12,941 bases of DNA from JAFDWI01 sp040255345 (GTDB taxonomy: Bacteria > Actinomycetota > Acidimicrobiia > Acidimicrobiales > Iamiaceae): assembly GCA_040255345.1 (NCBI GenBank), contig JBDZUV010000087.1, positions 1 through 12,941 of the forward strand, read 5' to 3'. Positions 1 through 5,840 of this stretch are shown piece after piece. Under the pieces are notes generated by a model. That model saw only the letters and a list, made by a program, of their open reading frames with translations, was not told the origin of the DNA and did no database searches. A program made the translations under genes and the position numbers. Position 1 is the first letter of the stretch. The number at the start of each line of letters is the position of its first letter.

Positions 1-542
1 GCCACATCGCGTGCGACGCCGGCGACGCTCATCGCGTCGGGGCGGTTCGGGTTGACCTCGAGGTCGTAACACACGTCGGGTTCCATCCCGATCGCCTCAC
101 GCAACGGCACCCCGAGCGGCAGATCGCCGTCGAGCAGCCAGATGCCCTCGTGGTCGTCGCCCAGACCCAGCTCGCGGGTCGAACACAGCATCCCCTGGCT
201 GGGCGAGCCCTTCATCCTGCGGGCCTTGATCACGAAGTCGCCGGGCAGTACCGCGCCGACCGTGGCGAAGGGCACGACGTCGCCCACCGAGATGTTCGCG
301 GCGCCACACACGACCGGTGTGGGCTCGCCGTCTCCCGCGTCGACGAGCACGGCCCGGATCTTGTCGGCGCCTTCGATCGCGTCGATGGCGAGGATCTTCG
401 CGACGACCACCCCGTCGAGCCCGCCGCCCACGACGGTCTGGGACTCGACCGCCAGGCCGAGGTCGCTCATGACGTCGCCGAGCGCGTCGGCGTCGTCGCC
501 GAGCGGGGCGAACTCGTTCAACCAGCTCAGCAGAACCTTCAT
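1..542 (-). CDS. pheT: Phenylalanine-tRNA ligase beta subunit, N-terminal part (runs off window)
   Basis: This is the beta chain of the (alpha-beta)2 cytoplasmic enzyme that charges tRNA-Phe; only about the first 180 residues are in the window. The start reads MKVLLSWLNEFAPL, the usual PheT opening. Residues about 40-150 form the EMAP-II/tRNA-binding OB fold, with VVCGAANISVGD, FVIKARRMKG and SQGMLCSTRELGL visible. DLEVNPNRPDAMS near residue 170 begins the B1/B5-type region. The ATG shares one base with the pheS stop (TGATG), so translation is probably coupled and the two subunits are made in balance. The editing and catalytic-like domains lie beyond base 1. Identification is firm. Confidence 0.96.
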   Translation of the reverse strand, partial: MKVLLSWLNEFAPLGDDADALGDVMSDLGLAVESQTVVGGGLDGVVVAKILAIDAIEGADKIRAVLVDAGDGEPTPVVCGAANISVGDVVPFATVGAVLPGDFVIKARRMKGSPSQGMLCSTRELGLGDDHEGIWLLDGDLPLGVPLREAIGMEPDVCYDLEVNPNRPDAMSVAGVARDV

Positions 543-1540
543 CAGAACTGCCTCACGAAGCGGATGTCGACGCTGGCGATCTCTCGCAGGTCGGTCACAC
601 CGTGGCGCATGGCGGCGAGCCGGTCGAGGCCGAAGCCGAAAGCGAACCCCGAGTAGATCTCGGGGTCGAGCCCGACATTGCTGAGCACGTTCGGGTTCAC
701 CATGCCGCACCCGCCGAGCTCCAACCACGAACCGTCGGGCCGTTGGATGTCGAACTCCGCGGATGGTTCGGTGAACGGAAAATACGACGGGCGCAGCCGC
801 GACGAGAAGCCTTCACCGAAATACGCCTTGGTGAAGGTGTCGATCGTGGCGGCCAGGTTCGCGAACGAGATGCCTTCGTCGACGACGAGACATTCGATCT
901 GGTGGAACACCGCGAGGTGCGTGGCGTCCGCGGTCTCCTGGCGGTAGACGCGCCCGGGCATGACCGAGTAGATCGGCGGCTTCGTCGACTCCATCAGGCG
1001 GATCTGCACCGGTGAGGTGTGGGTGCGCATCACCACGTCGCCCGGGTCACCCAGGTCGACGAAGAACGTGTCCTGCATGTCGCGGGCCGGGTGATGCGCA
1101 GGCAGGTTCAGCGCCGTGAAGTTGTGCCAGTCGTCCTCCACCTCGGGACCTTCGGCGACGGTGAACCCCATGCCGACGAAGACGTCTTCGAGGCGTTCCA
1201 TCGTCTGGGTGACCAGATGCAGATGCCCTTGGCGGTGCGCCGGACGCAGTTCGGTCAGATCCATCCGCTCGGCTTCGAGACGTTCACGCCGCGCCGCTGC
1301 CTGCAGGCTTTCGCGTCGTTCAGCGACGGCGGCGCGGATGCGCTGCTGGGCCTCGTTGAGGGCCCGACCGACCGCCTTGCGCTTCTCGGCGTCGAGGTCA
1401 CGCATCTTCGCCTTGATCGCCCCCAACTCGGACTGCTTGCCGTTCAGTGCACGGTCCACCTCGGCGAGCTCGTCGAGGCCGTCGACGGCAGCGACGCGTG
1501 CGACTCCCTCGTCGGCGATGCGGGTGATGGTGTCGATCAT
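542..1540 (-). CDS. pheS: Phenylalanine-tRNA ligase alpha subunit
   Basis: This is the catalytic subunit of Phe-tRNA synthetase, a class II enzyme: Phe + ATP + tRNA-Phe gives Phe-tRNA. It has 332 residues, normal for the family. Residues 1-95 are the charged N-terminal coiled-coil arm. The class II core follows: MRTHTSPVQIR at 171-181, GRVYRQETADATH then FHQIE at 196-215, LELGGCGMVNPNVL at 273-286, and motif 3 GFAFGFGLDRLAAM at 298-311. The ATG at 1540 is chosen because it overlaps the tsnR stop as ATGA and starts at MIDTI; a GGAG lies 11 nt upstream. A longer in-frame extension to 1588 would run inside tsnR. The usual Gly after FHQ(I/V)E is Cys216 here, a small oddity. Confidence 0.97.
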   Translation of the reverse strand: MIDTITRIADEGVARVAAVDGLDELAEVDRALNGKQSELGAIKAKMRDLDAEKRKAVGRALNEAQQRIRAAVAERRESLQAAARRERLEAERMDLTELRPAHRQGHLHLVTQTMERLEDVFVGMGFTVAEGPEVEDDWHNFTALNLPAHHPARDMQDTFFVDLGDPGDVVMRTHTSPVQIRLMESTKPPIYSVMPGRVYRQETADATHLAVFHQIECLVVDEGISFANLAATIDTFTKAYFGEGFSSRLRPSYFPFTEPSAEFDIQRPDGSWLELGGCGMVNPNVLSNVGLDPEIYSGFAFGFGLDRLAAMRHGVTDLREIASVDIRFVRQF

Positions 1541-2352
1541 CGTGCCGACATCTCCGCGGCTCGCCGTTGCCGCAACACCTCGAAACACACGAGCGTGCCG
1601 GCCATCGCGGCGTTGAGTGATTCGACCGGTCCGGCCATCGGGATCCGCACCCGCACATCGGCCACGGCGGCCGCATCAGGGTCGAGCCCGTGGGCCTCGT
1701 TGCCGACGAGCACCGCGCACGCACCGGTCAGATCCACGGCATCCAGATCGACATCGGCATGGAGGGTGGTCGCCACGGTCGTGATCGACGCGTCACGCAG
1801 GGTCGCCACCAGCGTCTCGAGCTCATCGACTTCGACGACGGGCACGGCGAACAACGCCCCAGCCGAGGCACGCAAGGCCTTGGGCCCGAACAACTCGACC
1901 GTGCCGGGCGTGACGACCACCGCGTCGAACCCGGCGGCGACCGCACTGCGCACGAGCGTGCCGGCATTGCCCGGGTCGGCCACGCCGATCAGCCCGAGCA
2001 CCGAGCGCGCACGCGCCAACGTGCCCGCGGGCACGACGGGTCGTGCTGCGATCGCGGCGACGGCCTGGGGATGCACCGGGTCGGTGACCCGCCGCAGCAC
2101 CTCGGGCGACACCGCATACACCTCAGCACCGACCGCTTCGGCAGCATCGAGCGCGTCGGCGGTCCGTTCGTCGAGCCGCTCGGCGTCCACGAACACATCG
2201 CTGACCGCCACCCCGGCCGCCAGCGCGTCCGCGAGCAGGACCGGGCCGTCGATCACGAACGCCGCCTCGGCCTCACGGGCGCGACGGCGCGCCGAGAGCT
2301 TGCCGAGACGAATGACCCGGGCGTTCTTGTCCGACAGGGTGCGCAGCGTCAC
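1537..2352 (-). CDS. tsnR: TrmH/SpoU-family RNA 2'-O-methyltransferase
   Basis: This is a SAM-dependent ribose methyltransferase of the SPOUT class, probably acting on rRNA; the exact nucleotide cannot be told from sequence. With the GTG start at 2352 it has 271 residues. Residues 1-110 resemble the SpoU substrate-binding domain. The knotted catalytic domain shows motif 1 ADPGNAGTLVRSAVAAG (N129, R135), motif 2 LVGNEAHGL (217-223) and motif 3 IPMAGPVESLNAAMAG (S245-N247). The reading frame stays open to 2415 inside rplT, but the product would gain a tail unlike the family; GTG at 2352 lies 22 nt after the rplT stop. No clear Shine-Dalgarno is seen. A tsnR/spoU gene between rplT and pheS is the usual actinobacterial arrangement, and the gene symbol rests on that position. 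Confidence 0.9.
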   Translation of the reverse strand: MTLRTLSDKNARVIRLGKLSARRRAREAEAAFVIDGPVLLADALAAGVAVSDVFVDAERLDERTADALDAAEAVGAEVYAVSPEVLRRVTDPVHPQAVAAIAARPVVPAGTLARARSVLGLIGVADPGNAGTLVRSAVAAGFDAVVVTPGTVELFGPKALRASAGALFAVPVVEVDELETLVATLRDASITTVATTLHADVDLDAVDLTGACAVLVGNEAHGLDPDAAAVADVRVRIPMAGPVESLNAAMAGTLVCFEVLRQRRAAEMSAR

Positions 2353-2374
2353 CGCGACCGTACCGATGATGCGA

Positions 2375-2731
2375 TCAGTCGAGCGCTTCGTTGGCGGTGG
2401 CGACGAGCGCGGCAAAAGCGCCCGAGTCGGTCACGGCGAGGTCCGCGAGCACCTTGCGGTCGACCTCGACTCCGGCGGTGTGAAGACCGTTGATGAACCG
2501 CGAGTACGAGATGCCGTTCTGGCGGCAGGCGGCGTTGATCCGCTGGATCCACAGCTTGCGGAACTCACCCTTGCGGGCGCGACGGTCACGGTAGGCGTAG
2601 CGCAGCGAATGCTGGACCTGCTCGTTCGCGGCCCGGTAGCTGCGGCTCTTGTTGCCGTAGTAGCCCTTGGCGCGGTCCAGTGTGGCGCGGCGGTGCTTCT
2701 TGGAATGGACAGCACGTTTGACTCTGGCCAT
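2375..2731 (-). CDS. rplT: 50S ribosomal protein L20
   Basis: L20 is a primary-binding protein of the large subunit that contacts 23S rRNA early in assembly. In Bacillus and E. coli it also represses its own operon by binding leader mRNA; whether that holds here is unknown. The protein is 118 residues, full length. It opens MARVKRAVHSKKHRR with the basic N-terminal tail, followed by ARGYYG-like DRAKGYYGNKSRSYR, YAYRDRRARKGEFRKLWI and INAACRQNGISYSRFINGL, all family hallmarks. AAGGAG lies 9 nt before the ATG. It sits 117 nt downstream of rpmI and its stop precedes tsnR by 22 nt. Identification is certain. Confidence 0.99.
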   Translation of the reverse strand: MARVKRAVHSKKHRRATLDRAKGYYGNKSRSYRAANEQVQHSLRYAYRDRRARKGEFRKLWIQRINAACRQNGISYSRFINGLHTAGVEVDRKVLADLAVTDSGAFAALVATANEALD

Positions 2732-2811
2732 CGGTGTTGACTCCTTGGGAGAGGTTCGTCTCGCGGTTCGGACCCGGCGACGAAGGGGGCGGTTCGATCG
2801 ATCAGACGGTG

Positions 2812-2836
2812 CAGCGCACCGAAGCGCAGTGCGCTG
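2812..2836 (-). repeat. Hairpin in the rpmI-rplT spacer
   Basis: On the minus strand CAGCGCAC and GTGCGCTG form a perfect 8-bp stem around a 9-nt loop, 12 nt after the rpmI stop. There is no following T-run, so it looks more like an mRNA processing, stabilising or protein-binding element than a terminator. Its function is inferred only from its position. Confidence 0.45.
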
Positions 2837-2848
2837 GGCGGTGTCGCC

Positions 2849-3043
2849 TCAGCGACCCAGCATGCGATTGATGCGCGGCGTGTCCGCGGCCGACACCTCG
2901 GCAGGCGACGACAGACGGCGCTTGCGGTCCGGCGACTTCTTCTCGAGAATGTGGCTCTTGAACGCCTTGCGGCGCATGACCTTGCCGCTCCCGGTCACCT
3001 TGAACCGTTTGGCGGCACCCCGGTGGGTCTTCATCTTGGGCAT
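2849..3043 (-). CDS. rpmI: 50S ribosomal protein L35
   Basis: L35 is a small basic protein of the large ribosomal subunit. The 64-residue product reads MPKMKTHRGAAKRFKVTGSG followed by KVMRR and HILEKKSPDRKRRL, the family signature from end to end. The frame is open to 3079, but the ATG at 3043 is clearly right: the protein then begins MPKMKTHR and AAGGAG lies 5 nt upstream. It lies between infC (131-nt spacer) and rplT, as in nearly all bacteria with an infC-rpmI-rplT operon. Identification is certain. Confidence 0.99.
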   Translation of the reverse strand: MPKMKTHRGAAKRFKVTGSGKVMRRKAFKSHILEKKSPDRKRRLSSPAEVSAADTPRINRMLGR

Positions 3044-3103
3044 GTCGTCTCCTTGTGGGTCGCCCCGTCCCCGGCGCACCGCGTGGTGACCGGGCGCTGA
3101 GGC

Positions 3104-3170
3104 CTCGCGTACTGCTCGCGTACTACTGCTGTCGATGAACTCGTGTGACGAACCGGTCCTGACGAACCGG
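3104..3170. repeat. Two short tandem duplications in the infC-rpmI spacer
   Basis: CTCGCGTACT occurs at 3104-3113 and 3115-3124 (period 11). TGACGAACCGG occurs at 3146-3156 and 3160-3170 (period 14), the second copy ending just before the infC stop codon. Both lie within a 131-nt spacer and no gene fits there. They may be slippage duplications or repeated protein- or RNA-binding sites; nothing in the sequence decides. Confidence 0.6.
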
Positions 3171-3174
3171 GGTT

Positions 3175-3792
3175 TCAGGAAGCTGCCGAGTCGGCCGTTC
3201 CCGTGTGGTTCTCCGAGGGTACCTCGGAGTCGTCCTGGGCCAGCTTGGCGGCGTGAGCGGCCTGGGCTTTGCGGTCCGGGGCGAGCACCATCGTCATGTT
3301 GCGCCCGTCGAGTTTCGGGTACACCTCGACCCGACCCTGATGGGCGACGTCTTCGGCGATGCGATCGAGGATCTTGCGTCCGAGTTCGGGGTGAGCCACC
3401 TCGCGCCCTCGGAACATGATCGTGATCTTCACCTTGTGACCTTCACCGAGGAACTGCTCGACCTTGCGGGTCTTGGTGTCGAAGTCGCCGCCACCGATCT
3501 TGGGACGGTACTTCATCTCCTTGACCGAGACGCTCGAGGACTTCTTGCGCGATTCCTTGGCTTTCTGCGCTGCTTCGTACTTGTATTTGCCGTAGTCCAT
3601 GACCCGGCACACCGGCGGGTTGGCCTTGTCGGCCACCTCCACCAGATCGAGGTCCTGGGACTTGGCGAAAGCCAGTGCTTCAGGCAATGGCTTGATACCG
3701 ATCTGGGACCCGTCGGGCCCCACCAGTCGGACTTCCCGCGCCCGGATCCGATCGTTGATCCGAGGCTCGGCGGCTTTCGACGGCGCAGCTAT
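3175..3792 (-). CDS. infC: Translation initiation factor IF-3 (ATA start)
   Basis: IF3 binds the 30S subunit, keeps it apart from 50S and rejects wrong start codons and initiator tRNAs. The N-domain begins EPRINDRIRAREVRLVGPDG. The linker and C-domain show DLDLVEVADKANPPVCRVMD, YGKYKYE, KEMKYRPKIGGGDFDTK, VKITIMFRGREVAHPELG and DGRNMTMVLAPDRK. A Ser/Glu-rich tail of about 20 residues ends the protein. No ATG, GTG or TTG exists between the in-frame TGA at 3801-3799 and this N-domain; the first GTG, at 3723, would remove its conserved start. ATA at 3792 has GGAG 9 nt upstream and gives 205 residues. Rare AUU/AUC/AUA starts are a known infC trait used for self-control, because IF3 disfavours them. 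The gene heads the operon. Confidence 0.93.
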   Translation of the reverse strand: MAAPSKAAEPRINDRIRAREVRLVGPDGSQIGIKPLPEALAFAKSQDLDLVEVADKANPPVCRVMDYGKYKYEAAQKAKESRKKSSSVSVKEMKYRPKIGGGDFDTKTRKVEQFLGEGHKVKITIMFRGREVAHPELGRKILDRIAEDVAHQGRVEVYPKLDGRNMTMVLAPDRKAQAAHAAKLAQDDSEVPSENHTGTADSAAS

Positions 3793-3798
3793 GGTCGG

Positions 3799-3826
3799 TC
3801 ACTCCACGTCAATGTCTCATCTCCTT
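3799..3826 (-). promoter_or_regulatory. Strong ribosome-binding site with ATT mini-ORF just before infC
   Basis: Reading the minus strand, AAGGAG (3826-3821) is followed after 7 nt by ATT (3813), then GAC GTG GAG TGA. This is a 4-codon frame in the same phase as infC and ends two codons before the ATA start. The best Shine-Dalgarno in the region therefore points at an ATT triplet, while the GGAG inside the mini-ORF serves ATA. What is seen is only the spacing and phase; a role in IF3 autoregulation by termination and restart is inference. Confidence 0.45.
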
Positions 3827-3866
3827 GGCGAGGCAACAGGGGCTTGTCTGGATTCGACGCCTGCCG

Positions 3867-3907
3867 AAAAACTGCGACGGCGGACGCCGGGAAAGCCGAC
3901 GTCCGCC
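3867..3907 (-). terminator. Candidate attenuator hairpin with T5 run in the infC leader
   Basis: On the minus strand GGCGGACG (3907-3900) pairs perfectly with CGTCCGCC (3886-3879), an 8-bp G+C-rich stem with a 13-nt loop. Five T residues (3871-3867) follow 7 nt after the stem. It lies about 75 nt before the infC start, so termination here would silence the whole operon. The gap before the T-run makes it an imperfect intrinsic terminator. Confidence 0.5.
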
Positions 3908-3910
3908 CGA

Positions 3911-3926
3911 GGTCCGCGAGCGGACC
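3911..3926 (-). promoter_or_regulatory. Second leader hairpin, able to re-pair with the attenuator arms
   Basis: GGTCCG and CGGACC form a perfect 6-bp stem around a CTCG tetraloop, 3 nt before the attenuator stem on the minus strand. GTCCGC of the 5' arm is complementary to GCGGAC in both this hairpin's 3' arm and the attenuator's 5' arm. The two structures can therefore exchange partners, as in classical anti-terminator/terminator leaders. Confidence 0.45.
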
Positions 3927-4012
3927 GGATGAGCCATCGACCACGCCGCACTCCCTGATCCTGCTCGGGGTGGACGGGTGGGAGCTTGCGCCCCGCTTTC
4001 TCAGTTGCCCAT

Positions 4013-4019
4013 TAGGGTA
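4013..4019. promoter_or_regulatory. Shared divergent -10 element (TAGGGTA)
   Basis: TAGGGT on the plus strand (4013-4018) and TACCCT on the minus strand (4019-4014) both fit the TANNNT -10 pattern and overlap by all but one base. The plus-strand box serves the DUF1844 gene; the minus-strand box would start infC mRNA near 4007, giving a leader of about 215 nt. A TTGTCG lies 19 nt upstream of the minus-strand box as a weak -35. No convincing plus-strand -35 is seen. Confidence 0.45.
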
Positions 4020-4028
4020 ACAGCCACG

Positions 4029-4061
4029 ATGGTGTACCCGACAACCCTGGGATCGAGATGA
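4029..4061 (+). CDS. Possible 10-codon upstream ORF overlapping the DUF1844 start
   Basis: ATG at 4029 opens a frame reading MVYPTTLGSR and stops at TGA 4059-4061. The stop overlaps the DUF1844 ATG at 4058 as ATGA, the same 4-nt coupling seen between real genes in this window. It begins 10 nt after the TAGGGT box, so its mRNA leader would be only a few nucleotides. No Shine-Dalgarno is seen for it. It may be a translated uORF that feeds ribosomes to the weakly signalled DUF1844 start, or a chance frame. Confidence 0.3.
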   Translation: MVYPTTLGSR

Positions 4062-4516
4062 GCTTGTGGACCCCCGGCGGCGAGCACGAAGTGCCCCGCT
4101 CCGAACCGACCGACAGCGCTGCTCCGGACATGCCGGGCGGACCGTCTCTGGACGACCTGAGCCCTGAACAACGGCAACAGGCCGAGCAACTCGCCGCAGA
4201 GATGGCCGAGGTGCGCAAGCAGCTGATGTCGGCGCCGGCCGCGGTCGTGGTGGCGAACCACGCGATGGGGCTGTACGAGTTGGCGGCGATCCACCTGAGT
4301 GCGGAGAAACCCGACCTGGACGAAGCCCGGGTTGCGATCGACGCGTTCGGCGCGCTCGTCGACACGCTCGGCGACCGCCTCGGCGACGACGCCGGCACGC
4401 TCCGCGATGCGCTCGGTCAGATTCGCCTCGCCTACGTGCAGGTCAAGGGCGCGCTCGAAGGCCCGGGCGACAACGGCGCAGACAACCCTGGCGCCGACGA
4501 GCCCGCGACCGACTGA
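4058..4516 (+). CDS. DUF1844 domain protein
   Basis: This is a 152-residue soluble protein of unknown function. It opens MSLWTPGGEHEVPRS, matching the WTPGGE opening of actinobacterial DUF1844 proteins. A Pro/Asp-rich linker follows, then a predicted helical core from about residue 30 to 140: a Gln/Glu-rich helix, the pattern APAAVVVANHAMGLYELAAI, and a third amphipathic helix starting AFGALVDTLGDRLG. The acidic tail GADNPGADEPATD is typical low-complexity. There is no signal peptide or membrane segment. The start is preceded only by GGGATCGAG, a weak ribosome site. A DUF1844 gene next to infC, divergent or nearby, is common in actinobacteria and suggests a role linked to growth or translation, but no function is proven. 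Confidence 0.85.
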   Translation: MSLWTPGGEHEVPRSEPTDSAAPDMPGGPSLDDLSPEQRQQAEQLAAEMAEVRKQLMSAPAAVVVANHAMGLYELAAIHLSAEKPDLDEARVAIDAFGALVDTLGDRLGDDAGTLRDALGQIRLAYVQVKGALEGPGDNGADNPGADEPATD

Positions 4517-4533
4517 GTCAGCGGAACCCGCTC

Positions 4534-4582
4534 GAACTTGTCGTAGTCGTGCCCGGTTTCCGGGAGCAACTACGACAAGTTC
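4534..4582. terminator. 14-bp perfect inverted repeat between convergent genes
   Basis: GAACTTGTCGTAGT (4534-4547) is repeated in inverse at 4569-4582, with 21 nt between. The loop holds a nested CCCGG-TTT-CCGGG hairpin. It begins 17 nt after the DUF1844 stop. The right arm contains the last codons and TAG stop of the convergent cold-shock-like gene, so one element can end transcripts from both sides. There is no T-run, which is common for actinobacterial terminators. Confidence 0.6.
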
Positions 4583-4815
4583 CGTCGGGGAGCGACACTC
4601 GTGGCTTCCCACTCCCCCAGCCCGATGGGCAACACCTCGGCGGTGACCGCCACGCCGACGGGAATCGTGCGGGATCCGTCCGCGATCTGGGTGCAGTGGA
4701 AGAACACCTCGTCACCGGCCTCGGTGCGCAGCGTGCCCCAGCCGGCGTCGTCGTCGAAGGCTGCAATCGTTCCGGTGAGGTGGGCGAACCGGAGCGGTTC
4801 GCCGGTGTGGGTCAT
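4570..4815 (-). CDS. Small cold-shock-domain-like protein
   Basis: This 81-residue protein looks like a single OB fold of the cold-shock type. GTIAAFDDDAGWGTLRTE resembles the RNP1 strand region, EVFFHCTQIADGSRTI resembles RNP2 and the following loop, and GVAVTAEVLP plus a final EATSVAP strand complete the barrel. Compared with classical CspA it lacks the KGFGFI pattern and aromatic cluster, so nucleic-acid binding is plausible but weaker than in true Csp proteins. The ATG overlaps the hisG stop as ATGA, so it is translationally coupled to hisG. Its last codons lie in the inverted repeat at 4534-4582. No known role links it to histidine synthesis. Confidence 0.75.
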   Translation of the reverse strand: MTHTGEPLRFAHLTGTIAAFDDDAGWGTLRTEAGDEVFFHCTQIADGSRTIPVGVAVTAEVLPIGLGEWEATSVAPRRNLS

Positions 4816-5687
4816 GGGACGATCTTCGCGATCGGCAACTCGATGATGCCGGTCGCCCCCGCATCGGACAGCGCCGGGATCAGGATGTTCATCTGGGCCT
4901 TGGGCACCACGGCCTCGACGGCAAAGCCGCCGATCCCGTAGAGCTCGGACACCGTCGGGGCCTTCAGCGACGGCAGCAGGTCGATCACGTCTGCCAGCTG
5001 GGCCGGTGACACGTTCAACTTCATCAGCACCTGCTTGCGGGCCTCGAGCGTGCCGTCGAGCAGAGTCTTGATCTGTTCCATGGCATGGAACTTGTCGGGG
5101 TCCGCGGCGGCAGCGGGGTTCGCGATCAGTTCGGTGTAGGACTGCAGCACCTCGGCGATGATCCGCAATCCCGCAGCACGCAGCGCCCGGCCGGTCTCGG
5201 TGATCTCGACGATGCAGTCGACGATGTCGGGGACCTTGGCCTCGGTGGCTCCGTAGGAGAGGCGGATGTCGGCGTCGATGCCGTGTTCGGCGAAGAACCG
5301 GCGGGTCGTCTCGGGGTACTCGGTCGACACGCGCACCCCGTCGGGTAAGTCGTCGACCGACTTGACCGGTGAATCGCCGGCGACGGCGACGACCATCCGG
5401 ATCGGGCGAGGCGTGTTCTTGGAATAGTGCATCTCCCCGAGCGACACGACGTCCGACGCGGTCTCTTCGATCCAGTCCCGGCCGGTCACGCCGAGATCGA
5501 ACATGCCCTCGGCCACGTACCGGGGGATCTCCTGGGGCCGCAGAATCCGCACCTCGTCGATCCGTGGGTCGTCGATCGTCGCCGAGTAGTCCACGCTCGA
5601 GGACCGGTTGACCGTGAGGTCGGCCTGGGCGAACAACTCGAGCGTCGCCTTCTCCAGAGAACCCTTGGGCAGCACGAGCTTCAGCAC
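4812..5687 (-). CDS. hisG: ATP phosphoribosyltransferase (long form)
   Basis: HisG condenses ATP and PRPP, the first and feedback-controlled step of histidine synthesis. The 291-residue protein is the long form with its own regulatory domain, so no HisZ partner is needed. The catalytic part opens LKLVLPKGSLEKAT; GVTGRDWIEE is at 66-75 and the PRPP-binding stretch YGATEAKVPDIVDCIVEITE at 145-164. The C-terminal histidine-sensing domain covers about 215-291 (APTVSELYGIGGFAVEAVV). GTG at 5687 is the only standard start after an in-frame TGA a few codons upstream. It has no hisE beside it; the neighbours are phosphoketolase upstream and the overlapping cold-shock-like gene downstream. A TACCCT box 8 nt before GTG suggests a leaderless mRNA. 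Confidence 0.97.
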   Translation of the reverse strand: MLKLVLPKGSLEKATLELFAQADLTVNRSSSVDYSATIDDPRIDEVRILRPQEIPRYVAEGMFDLGVTGRDWIEETASDVVSLGEMHYSKNTPRPIRMVVAVAGDSPVKSVDDLPDGVRVSTEYPETTRRFFAEHGIDADIRLSYGATEAKVPDIVDCIVEITETGRALRAAGLRIIAEVLQSYTELIANPAAAADPDKFHAMEQIKTLLDGTLEARKQVLMKLNVSPAQLADVIDLLPSLKAPTVSELYGIGGFAVEAVVPKAQMNILIPALSDAGATGIIELPIAKIVP

Positions 5688-5695
5688 GGCCCTGC

Positions 5696-5701
5696 AGGGT
5701 A
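5696..5701 (-). promoter_or_regulatory. Candidate -10 box of hisG (leaderless spacing)
   Basis: TACCCT lies 8 nt before the hisG GTG, placing the expected transcription start at or next to the start codon. AGGG is only 2 nt from GTG, too close for a normal ribosome site. No clear -35 is visible. Confidence 0.4.
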
Positions 5702-5773
5702 GCTGGCCTCACCGCCGGATCCAGTGGCCCCGCGGAGACTCCTGCGACGGTCGGTTCCCTTCCGCAGCGGCAG

Positions 5774-5805
5774 GCGGCCGATCGCGGGGCGTGGCCGACG
5801 GCCGC
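5774..5805. terminator. Possible terminator hairpin between phosphoketolase and hisG
   Basis: The 153-nt spacer is very G+C-rich and holds GCGGCC (5774-5779) facing GGCCGC (5800-5805), with an inner GGCC that can pair instead. A shorter hairpin, GCCGA-CC-TCGGC, lies at 5824-5835 just after the phosphoketolase stop. Neither has a T-run. I see no gene here. Confidence 0.3.
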
Positions 5806-5840
5806 TCCGTCTGCTCTGCAGCCGCCGACCTCGGCGCGTC

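Noticed and set aside
1019..2740. 573-codon open frame on the plus strand opposite pheS, tsnR and rplT
   Set aside because: It crosses three well-identified genes on the other strand and is Ser/Thr/Ala-rich low-complexity sequence.
3723..3725. GTG at 3723 as the infC start
   Set aside because: It would remove EPRINDRIRAREVRL, the conserved IF3 N-terminal start, and has no suitable ribosome site.
4570..5712. Fusion of a 300-residue Arg-rich N-terminal part to the cold-shock-like protein
   Set aside because: The extra part is the out-of-frame reading of hisG; the ATG at 4815 with its ATGA overlap is the sensible start.
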